Origin: Gemmatimonadales bacterium UBA2960
Lineage (GTDB): Bacteria; Gemmatimonadota; Gemmatimonadetes; Longimicrobiales; Gaopeijiaceae
Assembly: GCA_002348465.1 (NCBI GenBank)
Contig: DEBI01000001.1
Coordinates: 1 to 20,848 of the forward strand
DNA: 20,848 nt
Direction of reading: 5' to 3'
Shown: positions 1 to 8,245 of the stretch, piece by piece
Position numbering within the stretch: position 1 is the stretch's first letter
Layout of the letters: every line of letters starts with the position of its first letter
The notes under the pieces: generated by a model
What the model saw: the letters and a program-made list of their open reading frames with translations, nothing else
What the model was told of the DNA's origin: nothing
The model's database searches: none
Position numbers and translations under genes: made by a program

Positions 1-1
1 G

Positions 2-979
2 CTCGAAGGTGGTTGGCCCGAGGCGGATCGCCACTTGACCTACATCGAATCCTATGACACCGGGTGGGCTTGGTCCGTGCCACTAGGAGACGACCTTCGC
101 TGCTACACCGTTATGATCGACCAACGGGAAACCGAGTTAGCGGGGTGTGACCTATCCGACATTCTCGACCGCGAGCTGCACCGAACAGTGCACCTAGGGC
201 GATCAAGAAACGGAGCGAAACCCGTGGACCAGGCATGGGCGTGCCCGGCCTCTCTTTATCAGGCGACACGATACGCTCGCCCCGGCCTTATCCTTGCAGG
301 CGATGCCGGTTCATTTATCGATCCGCTCTCGTCATTTGGGGTCAAGAAAGCACTTTCGTCAGGCTGGCTAGCGGGAATCGTTGCGAACACCGCACTTATT
401 GATCCCGACATGACCGAGGCCTCAGTGAACTTTTTTGACGCGCGCGAGAAGCTGGTCTACAGGCGGTATCGGGAAAACTCAGCGCCCTTCTTCCAATCTG
501 CGGCCCAGTCCCACGGAACGTCGTACTGGATTGAACGAGCACGATCCGCAAATAAAGCAGCGGGCGGCGCTAGTGATTCAGGCTTACCCCAAGCTGCCAT
601 TCGTCATCGGTCCGACCTGCTCGAATCAAACTTACCCGAGGCCGACGTCCGTGCCGCCTTTGACAAGATCCGCGCCAAGGACCGTCTCGGTGCAGTCCGC
701 GGGGCAACTCTGCGAATATTTGAAGGGCCGGGAGTAGCCGGGCATCGCATCGTCATGGAACAGCGCCTAGCCAGCGCTCATTGGCCTTCCGGGATGCGGT
801 ACATCCGAGGTGTCGACCTCTTACAGCTTATCGAAGCTGCTATATCCTATGACCAAGTACCCGAAGGCTGGGCCGCATACAACGCCTCCGCAGCAGCCGT
901 CACGTTGCCCGACTACCTGACTGCTCTGTCAACGGCCTTTGCAGCCGGATTTCTGGAACACGATATGGAGGCAAGCTGA
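2..979 (+). CDS. qhpG: QhpG-like FAD-dependent monooxygenase, 5' end missing
   Basis: This is the C-terminal ~325 residues of a flavoprotein monooxygenase; the frame is open to the left edge, so the true start and the N-terminal GxGxxG dinucleotide-binding loop lie outside the window. The visible FAD signature is LILAGDAGSFIDPLSSFGV (bases ~290-343), the GD-x-x-x-x-x-P motif of the tryptophan-halogenase/p-hydroxybenzoate-hydroxylase-like group. In the known QHNDH pathway of Paracoccus, QhpG is the single-component monooxygenase that dihydroxylates the tryptophan of QhpC which becomes CTQ. The assignment rests on the fold signature plus its place directly upstream of qhpA; without that context it could be called only an NAD(P)/FAD-dependent oxidoreductase. 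It ends 144 bases before the preferred qhpA start on the same strand. No signal peptide can be judged because the N terminus is absent. Confidence 0.78.
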   Translation, partial: LEGGWPEADRHLTYIESYDTGWAWSVPLGDDLRCYTVMIDQRETELAGCDLSDILDRELHRTVHLGRSRNGAKPVDQAWACPASLYQATRYARPGLILAGDAGSFIDPLSSFGVKKALSSGWLAGIVANTALIDPDMTEASVNFFDAREKLVYRRYRENSAPFFQSAAQSHGTSYWIERARSANKAAGGASDSGLPQAAIRHRSDLLESNLPEADVRAAFDKIRAKDRLGAVRGATLRIFEGPGVAGHRIVMEQRLASAHWPSGMRYIRGVDLLQLIEAAISYDQVPEGWAAYNASAAAVTLPDYLTALSTAFAAGFLEHDMEAS

Positions 980-1123
980 ATTCACAGCGGCACTCAGGGC
1001 CGTTCCGAAAATCGCAGAATCCCGGCTCCTCGAGGAATCCCCGTCGAAACACTGGCGAAACTCGCAGTATTTCCTCAGTCTGTGGACGATTCATATACCC
1101 GCCCCCTAACCCATCTTAAGCCG

Positions 1124-2827
1124 ATGGCGTTTTCCGCCCGGTTCACTCTTTTGCTCACTGGACTGACTCTCGCCGGTGTTTTGCTTGCTTGGAGTCCGGC
1201 ATCTCAGTCTCCGGACTCTGAGCACCGGATGCTCGTGGACGAAGGTTTTTTGATCACGAACCAGACACTCATTGACCGGTGCTCGCGTTGCCATGCAGTC
1301 GACGACGAAGGGCGCATGTCACGCATCTCATGGATGCGCAAAACCCCAGAAGGTTGGCAGACATCCATCCGCCGTATGATGGCACTTCATGGAGCACGGC
1401 TGAATCAAGCTGACGCGGTAGAAATCGTTCGTTATCTCTCCAATGAGCAGGGCCTCGCGCCGGAAGAACTCCGGCCCGGTATGTTCGAGATCGAGCGGCG
1501 CAGTGACGATCACGATTGGGATGGCGATTCTGACGTTGAGTACACTTGCATTCAGTGTCACTCTATGGGCCGAGTGATGACACAGCGCCGAACAGAGGAA
1601 GAGTGGGGTCTTTTGATCACGACCCACAGAGCTCTGTACCCCTTATCCGACTGGCAGGCATTTCGTTACACGGGACCTGCGTCCGAGCAAGATGATCCCC
1701 GTCATCCTATGGAACGGGCTATCAACTACCTGGGAGAGGTATACCCCTTGGAAACGCCAGAGTGGTCGGCATGGGCCGCGAACAAGCGCCCGGCTCGACT
1801 CGAAGGCACCTGGACCATCTCGGGTCATGAACCGGGCAAAGGGCCGATCTACGGAACCATGGTGATTTCAGTTGATCCGAGCGACGCAAACGCCTTCGAA
1901 ACGAGCTCATCGTATGTATACGCGGAGTCTGGCGAGCAGATTCAACGCACGGGTCAAACAACCGTCTACACCGGTTACCAGTGGCGCGGAAGGTCGAACC
2001 CCGGAAACGACAACGAACTACGCGAGGTCATGTTCGTCGAGCGTGACCAGCAACAAATTTGGGGGCGGTGGTTCCGCGGTGATTACGACGAGATCGGACC
2101 AAACATCTCATTGAGGCGCGCAGTTGGTAGCACGGTGGTCACTGGCGTTCACCCGAGAGCCATCTTACAGGGCTCATCGACCGATGTGACAGTATACGGG
2201 GTTGGTCTGTCCGAAGCAGAAGCCCTCGATTTTGGCAGCGGCATCTCAGTCAAATCCATGGATGAGATTAACGATGGCGCTCTTCGAGTAACGTTGCAGG
2301 TGGCCGAAAATACCGGTTTAGGGGGACGTGACCTCTACACCAATGGGTCGATCGCAGAAGATGCTGTCGTGGTCCACAATGGGGTAGACCGAATCGAGGT
2401 TACGCCGGGCACTGGGACCGCCCGTGCCGGTGGCGCAAACTTCCCGAAGGGTTATCAAATCTTCGATGCCTGGGGTTTCGATGACGGACCAGACGGTGAA
2501 CCGAATACAGGGGACGACGTAGCCCTGGGCCGAGTAGACGTGTCTTGGCACCTGGAAGAATACGCCGCCACGTATGGTGACGATGACATCGACTTCGTCG
2601 GGGAAATTCAGCAAGACGGTAGATTCGTGCCTGCTGCCGACGGTCCAAACGCAGATCGTTCGGGCAACCGAAACAATATAGGTGACGTGTGGGTAGTGGC
2701 CACGAATGGCTCTGGTGATGGCGCGATATCTGCACGCGCGCACCTCGTCGTGATGCCGCCGCTGTACATGCGCTGGGAGCCATGGGCAGAGATTGAAACC
2801 GGACCCCGGCCGATTGGAGGAAGCTGA
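1124..2827 (+). CDS. qhpA: Quinohemoprotein amine dehydrogenase alpha subunit (diheme cytochrome c)
   Basis: This is the diheme subunit that takes electrons from CTQ in the gamma subunit and passes them to a soluble periplasmic carrier. Numbering from the ATG at 1124 (567 residues), a Sec signal peptide occupies about residues 1-28 (hydrophobic run FTLLLTGLTLAGVLLAW). Two c-type heme sites follow: CSRCH at 53-57 and CIQCH at 142-146. The remainder fits the family's beta-barrel (~220-335) and two Ig-like domains (~337-425 and ~430-567). A GTG at 1082 in the same frame would add 14 residues; ATG is preferred because it gives a standard short n-region, but neither start has a clear ribosome binding site. 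The stop codon overlaps the qhpD start (TGATG), implying translational coupling. Length and two-heme layout match the known alpha subunit. Confidence 0.92.
   Translation: MAFSARFTLLLTGLTLAGVLLAWSPASQSPDSEHRMLVDEGFLITNQTLIDRCSRCHAVDDEGRMSRISWMRKTPEGWQTSIRRMMALHGARLNQADAVEIVRYLSNEQGLAPEELRPGMFEIERRSDDHDWDGDSDVEYTCIQCHSMGRVMTQRRTEEEWGLLITTHRALYPLSDWQAFRYTGPASEQDDPRHPMERAINYLGEVYPLETPEWSAWAANKRPARLEGTWTISGHEPGKGPIYGTMVISVDPSDANAFETSSSYVYAESGEQIQRTGQTTVYTGYQWRGRSNPGNDNELREVMFVERDQQQIWGRWFRGDYDEIGPNISLRRAVGSTVVTGVHPRAILQGSSTDVTVYGVGLSEAEALDFGSGISVKSMDEINDGALRVTLQVAENTGLGGRDLYTNGSIAEDAVVVHNGVDRIEVTPGTGTARAGGANFPKGYQIFDAWGFDDGPDGEPNTGDDVALGRVDVSWHLEEYAATYGDDDIDFVGEIQQDGRFVPAADGPNADRSGNRNNIGDVWVVATNGSGDGAISARAHLVVMPPLYMRWEPWAEIETGPRPIGGS
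2816..2821 (+). promoter_or_regulatory. Ribosome binding site of qhpD
   Basis: GGAGGA sits inside the last codons of qhpA, about 6 bases before the ATG at 2827. It fixes the qhpD start and supports coupled translation of the two genes through the TGATG overlap. Confidence 0.7.
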
Positions 2828-4299
2828 TGACTCCGCCTACAGCGACTGGTTCTTTAGATACGATGAACGCCGACTCAGTGTTAGCGCTACGAGACTTCCA
2901 CGCATTTGAAGCGTTTGGGGCCAGATTCCTATACATGGTGCCGTCCGCTGGCATCTTTCGAATGGATGAATGCGGATCTGCAATTCTCGACGCTCTCGAG
3001 TCTGGTCCTCTGAGACAAGACGACCTAATAGAAAAGCTTCAAGGGTGTTTTGATACTGACCGTGCCCTTGAAACTATGGCTGAACTGAAGGAAATAAGGG
3101 CCATAGGTGGCCCGGACGCGCCTAAGGAGGAGGCTCCGAACGACCTTCCGCCTGCCGATTTCCCACTCAATACGATGGTCCTGAACGTTACGAACAAGTG
3201 TAACCTCGCTTGTACCTACTGCTACGAATACGGCGAAGACAAGATCATCGACACCCAGTATGGCAAGCAGCCCAAGTTCATGAGTGAGGACACAGCTGAG
3301 GAGAGCGTAGAATTCCTTTTGAAGCAATCAGGAGATCAGCCGAGGGCGCACCTGACATTCTTCGGGGGTGAAACCCTATTGAACTTCCCTGTCCTGCAGA
3401 AGACTGTTGCCTACGCCCGTCGCAGAGCCGCCGAAGAACGCAAGACGATTTCCTTCAGTCTCACAACAAATGCGACGCTCCTGAAGCCCGAGATCATCCA
3501 GTGGCTCGCGGACAATGACGTGGGCGTCACCGTCTCAATAGACGGGCCGAAACCCGTTCAAGATGGCCTGCGCGTGTTCCACAACGGACGCGGCACGTAC
3601 GACGTTGTCCTGCCGAAGATCAAGGAACTGATAGCAACGCATCGCTCACGCCCGATCGGTGCTCGTGTGACGCTCACACAAAAACACCTAAACGTCATAG
3701 AGATCTATAGACACCTGACCGACGAACTCGGCTTCAAGGAAGTCGGCCTGGCACCTGTAACAACTAAAGACCATCGCGACTACGCTATTACGCCAGAGTC
3801 CAAAGACTCTATGCTCGAGCAATTCAAGGAGCTGGCAGAAGAATGGCTTCAACACGCACTTCGTGACGAACATCACGGCTTCACAAATGTGACCGACACG
3901 ATCGAAGAAATTCACAAAGGTGTAAGTAAGGCATACGGATGCGGTGCTGGGCTGGGGCTGCTGGGTGTCGCAACCGATGGTGATGTCTCGCTCTGTCACC
4001 GCTTTGCGGGCTCCCCAGAACACACGATCGGATCCGTTGCAGACGGTGTTGACCGAGAGAAACAAGAGCAATTCCTCGTCGACCACCATATCGCAGAGAA
4101 GACAGATTGTCATAAGTGCTGGGCCCGTCCAATCTGTTCAGGTGGATGCTACCACGAGGCCCACGTTCAGTACGGTGACTCTTCGCACGCCAACCTTCAT
4201 TATTGTACCTGGGTCCGTAGCTGGACTCATACCTGCTTGGAAATCTACGGAGCTCTGGCAGAAAGAAACCCGAGGTTCTTGGAGCGATTCGACGCATGA
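2827..4299 (+). CDS. qhpD: Radical SAM/SPASM peptide cross-linking enzyme QhpD
   Basis: This cytoplasmic radical SAM enzyme (490 residues) forms the Cys-to-Asp/Glu thioether bonds within QhpC. Residues ~15-100 look like a winged-helix RRE (PqqD-like) peptide-binding region. The SAM-cluster motif is CNLACTYC with C125, C129 and C132. The substrate-side residues FFGGE (178-182) match the radical SAM GGE motif. The C-terminal SPASM region carries C372, C390, C428, C431, C437, C441 and C460, in the CxxCxxxxxCxxxC arrangement that binds auxiliary Fe-S clusters; C470 follows. The gene overlaps qhpA by one base and qhpC by four (ATGA), so enzyme and peptide substrate are probably made in step. The neighbouring substrate makes the assignment to QhpD rather than another SPASM maturase firm. 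Confidence 0.95.
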   Translation: MTPPTATGSLDTMNADSVLALRDFHAFEAFGARFLYMVPSAGIFRMDECGSAILDALESGPLRQDDLIEKLQGCFDTDRALETMAELKEIRAIGGPDAPKEEAPNDLPPADFPLNTMVLNVTNKCNLACTYCYEYGEDKIIDTQYGKQPKFMSEDTAEESVEFLLKQSGDQPRAHLTFFGGETLLNFPVLQKTVAYARRRAAEERKTISFSLTTNATLLKPEIIQWLADNDVGVTVSIDGPKPVQDGLRVFHNGRGTYDVVLPKIKELIATHRSRPIGARVTLTQKHLNVIEIYRHLTDELGFKEVGLAPVTTKDHRDYAITPESKDSMLEQFKELAEEWLQHALRDEHHGFTNVTDTIEEIHKGVSKAYGCGAGLGLLGVATDGDVSLCHRFAGSPEHTIGSVADGVDREKQEQFLVDHHIAEKTDCHKCWARPICSGGCYHEAHVQYGDSSHANLHYCTWVRSWTHTCLEIYGALAERNPRFLERFDA

Positions 4300-4655
4300 A
4301 ACGACTCAAGCCGATCAACCAAAAGGCAAACAGAATAGAGGCTTATCTCAAGCATGAGGAAGCCACGGCACAGGACGATCTGGATGTCGTCGGCCTACGC
4401 ACACCTCCACATGAGGAGAATGGGCCGCACTACCCACTTGGCTGCTCACTCCAGTTCTCACCCGGATGGGAAGTCGACAACCGAGGTGGTACAGCTGGGC
4501 TTTGCCAACCGGTCGAACGAGACATATTCGACTGCCACATCTCATGCTTCTGGCCAGCGCACGTGCCCGACCAGCTCAACCATGCACCTGACTGGACTGG
4601 GAAGTGTGCGGCAGCCCAAAAAGACTGGCGAAAACTCGACCTGATCTTTCCTTAG
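4296..4655 (+). CDS. qhpC: QHNDH gamma subunit precursor (CTQ-bearing, thioether cross-linked peptide)
   Basis: This 119-residue precursor of the catalytic subunit has all expected modification sites. Aligned by eye with the Paracoccus gamma subunit as I remember it, the thioether pairs are C50-E59 (spacing 9), C70-D76 (spacing 6) and C84-D92 (spacing 8), and C80 with W86 (spacing 6) form the CTQ. The invariant-looking blocks PGWEVD (56-61), LCQP (69-72) and DWRKL (110-114) are present. The Phe at 85 stands where Paracoccus has a second Trp, and C104 is an extra cysteine. By alignment the mature chain would begin near residue 44, leaving a leader of about 43 residues rich in Lys/Arg early (MKRLKPINQK) and acidic later. 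There is no Sec or Tat signal, as expected for export by QhpF after QhpE cleavage. The ATGA overlap with qhpD fixes the start; no other in-frame Met exists. Confidence 0.95.
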   Translation: MKRLKPINQKANRIEAYLKHEEATAQDDLDVVGLRTPPHEENGPHYPLGCSLQFSPGWEVDNRGGTAGLCQPVERDIFDCHISCFWPAHVPDQLNHAPDWTGKCAAAQKDWRKLDLIFP

Positions 4656-4670
4656 GCCGAAACCAACTTG

Positions 4671-5753
4671 ATGCGAAAACCACTCTGCGCCGTTCTTACG
4701 GCATCAGTCCTCGGGATCCTTCCCCTGGAAACGAAGGCTCAGAATGCCACTTGGTACATCTCAACCTACACGGACGAGATGCTAGTGTGGGACGAGGGTT
4801 CAGAAACTGTCATCGATCGCATCGAAATGAACCGAATCATCCCCAACGGTGTTCAGCTAAACGAGTCGAAGACCCACCTCTACGTGGGTGATGGGTCCGC
4901 TGAGTACATACAAGTAGTCGATATTGCAGCCCGAGAAGTGGTGGACGAATACAGCCTGTCCGAGGGTGACACAACATTCAGGATCGGTGCATTTGCTCCT
5001 CATCCCTCTGAGCCGAAAGCAATCGTGTTTGGGCGGCGGCATACGAAAATGGTGGACCGTTATTCAGTCGAAGGCCCATTCATCCTTGAGTACGACCTTA
5101 GTAAAAAGGTCGTAACAGACACTGTTCCGTGGCCGGATGGAGAAGAGCGCGACCGGGTCAACTTCCGGTACTCTCCTGATGGGGCGACGCTCTACTTCTT
5201 CACGAACGACATTATAGCCGTTGACTCGGATACGTACGAAGAAATCGATCGATGGGAGATTTCGAACCCTCTAGAGCCAGGTCTCGGCAGACCGAGTTTT
5301 AGTACGGCCTCTCAGACATACGATGAGCCAGGACTAGCAACAAATCTTATGCGCATGCGTGACCCTGTGCACAATAGGACATTGATGGGGATAGCGAGCG
5401 TCAGACTCAGTGAGAAGGAGGTAGACTTCTACACTGTCGGCCCATCGGAACCGGTAAGTGCATTCGCCATGGCTCCTGATGGTGAAAAAGCTTACGCACT
5501 CTACACAACCATAGAGGCTTACGAATTTTGGGAGTTCGATCTTGTTAACGAGGTCGTGACAAGGCGAGTTCCTTTCCCTGGGCGTCCGCGGATGGGATTA
5601 GAAGTCAGCGCAGATGGGACTAAGCTGTACATCCACGTCGCGGGGAACACGATTGACGTCTACGATGCAGAAACGTTCTCACTCATGCGGACGGTCGAGT
5701 TCGATGAGGATATGACGCTCGGGAATATCGCGATCATCCCTGGTGGCGATTAG
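4671..5753 (+). CDS. qhpB: QHNDH beta subunit (seven-bladed beta-propeller)
   Basis: This is the periplasmic propeller subunit (360 residues from the ATG) that packs around the CTQ-containing gamma subunit and helps shape the amine-binding site. It starts with a Sec signal peptide ending near ETKAQ (~residues 18-22), followed by YVTN-like blade repeats such as STYTDEMLVWD, HLYVGDGSAEYIQVVD, KLYIHVAGNTIDVYD. Length and repeat pattern match the known beta subunit and the related methylamine-dehydrogenase heavy-chain propellers. A TTG at 4668 immediately precedes the ATG and would add a single residue. It follows qhpC by 15 bases. Taken alone it would be called a generic YVTN beta-propeller; the position between qhpC and qhpF makes the identification strong. 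Confidence 0.9.
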   Translation: MRKPLCAVLTASVLGILPLETKAQNATWYISTYTDEMLVWDEGSETVIDRIEMNRIIPNGVQLNESKTHLYVGDGSAEYIQVVDIAAREVVDEYSLSEGDTTFRIGAFAPHPSEPKAIVFGRRHTKMVDRYSVEGPFILEYDLSKKVVTDTVPWPDGEERDRVNFRYSPDGATLYFFTNDIIAVDSDTYEEIDRWEISNPLEPGLGRPSFSTASQTYDEPGLATNLMRMRDPVHNRTLMGIASVRLSEKEVDFYTVGPSEPVSAFAMAPDGEKAYALYTTIEAYEFWEFDLVNEVVTRRVPFPGRPRMGLEVSADGTKLYIHVAGNTIDVYDAETFSLMRTVEFDEDMTLGNIAIIPGGD

Positions 5754-5813
5754 CTCCCGTCATTTCAGAGTGAGTGCCGACCTTGAGCTTCTCTACGGTC
5801 CTCGCGTGGTGAT

Positions 5814-7541
5814 ATGAGGCTCATCGACAATCACCTTCGCCGGGCACTCGATTATGTTCGCCCATACTGGGGAGCTCTCGTTCCAGTCGTTTTGGTTTCG
5901 ATCCTCTCAACAGGGCTATCCCTCGTCCTTCCCTATCTGTCAAAGGTACTTGTGGACGATGCGATACTCGGGCGCGATTTAAGGCTACTCTTCCAAATCG
6001 TCGGGCTGGTGATCGTAATACCGCTCGTATCCTTCGGATTGAATGTCTTCAGCGGCATGCGGTATACAGGAGTTTCCGCTGACATCCTGTTCGACATGCG
6101 ACTCGACCTTTACCGACACCTCCAACGCCTCTCCCCTAGATACTATGCGCGTACGCCTTTAGGTGACATCGTCACCCGAATCAATGGCGATATCGGAGAA
6201 ATCCAGAGAGTCGTTTCTGAAGCCGCACTATCATGGTTCGGCCAAGTCATCGCATTGATCGGTACTGTCGGCATGCTGATCTACCTCGACTGGCAGCTCT
6301 TCGTGGCGAGCCTCGTAGTAATGCCCCCATCACTCTATACCTTGGTGAGATACCGTAGCGAACTTGAGACGAGAATCACAAAGCTGCGAGAGAAAAGTTC
6401 GCAGATAGGCTCTTTCCTCATTGAGACCCTGCAAGGAATGCGCACGGTCGTAGGCGCAAATGCTCAGGGGCGAGAGATAGAAAGATTCAGGAATCGAAAC
6501 GACGCGTTCGTCGAGGCCCTCCTTTCAATGAGGCTCTACACATATGTAGCCGGAGGCCTTCCGGGACTCCTCCTTACGGCCGGGACTGCACTCATTTTCC
6601 TTTTGGGTGGATACCGCGTAATTGATGGTACCATGTCGCTAGGAACCCTAGTGGCGTTCATGGCATACCAAGCGCGGCTTATGGCCCCAGTCCAAGGACT
6701 GATGGGCATCTACACCAATCTAGCTACAGCCAGAGCATCTCTGGTTCGCGTTCATGAGGTTCTCGACGAAAGGCCAGACGTATCGCAAGTCTCCGAACCG
6801 AAACTCATGGAAACGTGCCGCGGCGAGATCCAACTTCAAGGGATCTCTTTTGATTTTGGAAGAGGAGTGGGCGGCCTCTCACAAGTCGACATCAAGATCC
6901 CAGCAGGACAGATAGTGGCAATCGTCGGAGAAAGTGGGTGTGGGAAATCTACTTTGGCAGATCTCCTCGAACGACACTTCGATCCACAAGAAGGTCAGGT
7001 TCTACTAGATGGCGTTCCAATGTCGACCCTGTTGCTGAAAGATGTACGCAGGCACGTCTCCGTGGTGCCACAGGACCCCTTCATATTCCATGCGAGCTTC
7101 ATTGACAACGTCCGATATGCAGATCCGAAGGCCACTGATGACAAAGTGAGAGCAGCAGTCGACGCGGCCGGACTAACCCCGCTATTAGAGCTCCTGCCGG
7201 ATGGCTTGCATACGCTGGTCGGAGAACGTGGCCGTCAACTCTCAGCAGGAGAGCGTCAGCGCCTAGCGATTGCCCGAGCGTTCCTAGCCGATCCTGCCGT
7301 GATAGTGATGGACGAAGCAACAGGAGCATTGGACCCCTCATCTGAGGCCGCAGTACTCGAAGGCTATGAACGCGTCATGAAGGGTCGAACGACCATCCTG
7401 ATCACACATCGCCTAGAACTAGCGCGTAAAGCTGAGCGGGTAATCGTGATCGAGGACGGCCGAATCGCCGAAGATGGCTCACCCGAGTTGCTCGAAGCTG
7501 AAGGCGCAACCTTTCGCGAACTTTTCATCGACGTGCGCTAA
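5814..7541 (+). CDS. qhpF: ABC exporter QhpF (fused membrane and ATPase domains)
   Basis: This 575-residue half-transporter has an N-terminal six-helix type-IV ABC exporter domain (~1-310) followed by an ATPase domain. The ATPase motifs are Walker A GESGCGKST (372-380), Q-loop Q420, signature LSAGERQR (476-483, where the usual LSGGQ has become LSAGE), Walker B AVIVMDE (495-501) and H-loop H532. It presumably works as a homodimer. In the qhp pathway QhpF moves the cross-linked QhpC across the inner membrane; the absence of an N-terminal C39 peptidase domain agrees with leader removal by the separate protease QhpE encoded next. The ATG follows GGTGAT; qhpE starts 2 bases after the stop. By sequence alone it resembles the MsbA/lipid-A exporter group, so the substrate is assigned from context. 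Confidence 0.9.
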   Translation: MRLIDNHLRRALDYVRPYWGALVPVVLVSILSTGLSLVLPYLSKVLVDDAILGRDLRLLFQIVGLVIVIPLVSFGLNVFSGMRYTGVSADILFDMRLDLYRHLQRLSPRYYARTPLGDIVTRINGDIGEIQRVVSEAALSWFGQVIALIGTVGMLIYLDWQLFVASLVVMPPSLYTLVRYRSELETRITKLREKSSQIGSFLIETLQGMRTVVGANAQGREIERFRNRNDAFVEALLSMRLYTYVAGGLPGLLLTAGTALIFLLGGYRVIDGTMSLGTLVAFMAYQARLMAPVQGLMGIYTNLATARASLVRVHEVLDERPDVSQVSEPKLMETCRGEIQLQGISFDFGRGVGGLSQVDIKIPAGQIVAIVGESGCGKSTLADLLERHFDPQEGQVLLDGVPMSTLLLKDVRRHVSVVPQDPFIFHASFIDNVRYADPKATDDKVRAAVDAAGLTPLLELLPDGLHTLVGERGRQLSAGERQRLAIARAFLADPAVIVMDEATGALDPSSEAAVLEGYERVMKGRTTILITHRLELARKAERVIVIEDGRIAEDGSPELLEAEGATFRELFIDVR

Positions 7542-7543
7542 GG

Positions 7544-8245
7544 GTGAGAGGCGTCGAGCAGGCCGACTCACACACTAGAAGTGTTTCCATAGCTGTGGTG
7601 GACAGCGGTGTCCACGTTCCGCATCCACACCTTCCTAGGGTAGCGGGTGGGGTCACCTTAGGACCAGAGGGGCACGAATCCCCAGGCTTCGTTGATCGTA
7701 TCGGACATGGAACAGCTGTCGCTGCAGCGATCCACGAGAAAGCCCCCGACTCAGAGCTCTGGGCTGTTAAGGTTTTCAAGCGCAAGCTCAAGACTTCTGT
7801 GCCAGAGCTCGTGCACGCCATCGACTGGGCAATCGACCGAAAGATCCAACTAGTAAACATGAGCCTCGGCACACGGAACCGGCTCCGAGCTCCTGAACTA
7901 GGCCCAGTGATTGAGCGCGCCTTCAAGGCTGGAACAGTTGTCATCTCGGCTCATCAACACGATGGCGCGATCTGGTACCCAGGAGCCTTACCTGGGGTGG
8001 TTGGTGTCATAGCTGACATAGATCAGCCACGCGATCAGCTCGGCCTCATCGAACTCCCAAGGGGGACTGCAGTGGTTGCCTCCCCATATCCACGCCCAAT
8101 TCCAGGCGTCCCTGTGGAGCAAAACTTGCACGGCATCAGCTTTGCAGTAGCCAACGCCACTGGAGGGATCGCACGACTTATGAACGAGACCGGGATCGCC
8201 CAGTCTTCAGACTCAATTATCGATCTAGTTCGTTCGCGCATTTGA
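7544..8245 (+). CDS. qhpE: Cytoplasmic subtilisin-like protease QhpE (QhpC leader peptidase)
   Basis: This short S8 serine protease (233 residues) has no signal peptide, prodomain or anchor, as expected for the cytoplasmic enzyme that removes the QhpC leader. The catalytic triad is visible: D20 in AVVDSGV, H55 in GHGTAVA and S199 in HGISFAVA. The usual oxyanion-hole Asn in the AAGN block appears replaced: the corresponding stretch reads ISAHQHDG (134-141), placing H139 at that position. It starts with GTG two bases after qhpF, so its translation is probably coupled. The catalytic domain is close to the minimum for a subtilase, since typical secreted subtilisins exceed 270 residues for the mature part. 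The identification depends on both the fold motifs and the operon. Confidence 0.9.
   Translation: MRGVEQADSHTRSVSIAVVDSGVHVPHPHLPRVAGGVTLGPEGHESPGFVDRIGHGTAVAAAIHEKAPDSELWAVKVFKRKLKTSVPELVHAIDWAIDRKIQLVNMSLGTRNRLRAPELGPVIERAFKAGTVVISAHQHDGAIWYPGALPGVVGVIADIDQPRDQLGLIELPRGTAVVASPYPRPIPGVPVEQNLHGISFAVANATGGIARLMNETGIAQSSDSIIDLVRSRI

Noticed and set aside
1082..1123. GTG start for qhpA adding 14 residues
   Set aside because: Possible, but the extension is polar and moves the signal peptide inward; the ATG at 1124 gives a standard signal peptide. Neither has a clear ribosome binding site, so the choice is not certain.
2318..2954. Long minus-strand open frames opposite qhpA/qhpD (141 and 184 codons)
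   Set aside because: They lie fully opposite strongly supported genes, lack recognisable domains or ribosome binding sites, and have the Arg/Ser/His-rich composition of antisense frames.
3688..4318. Two minus-strand frames of about 141-145 codons inside qhpD
   Set aside because: They are shadows of the SPASM region; the cysteines they show come from the complementary codons and form no motif.
4348..4644. Alternative open frames over qhpC on both strands
   Set aside because: The 4296-4655 frame matches the QHNDH gamma subunit residue by residue at all cross-link sites; the other frames show no family features.
4671..5753. Reading qhpB as an unrelated YVTN surface protein
   Set aside because: Its place between qhpC and qhpF, its length and its propeller pattern fit the QHNDH beta subunit better.
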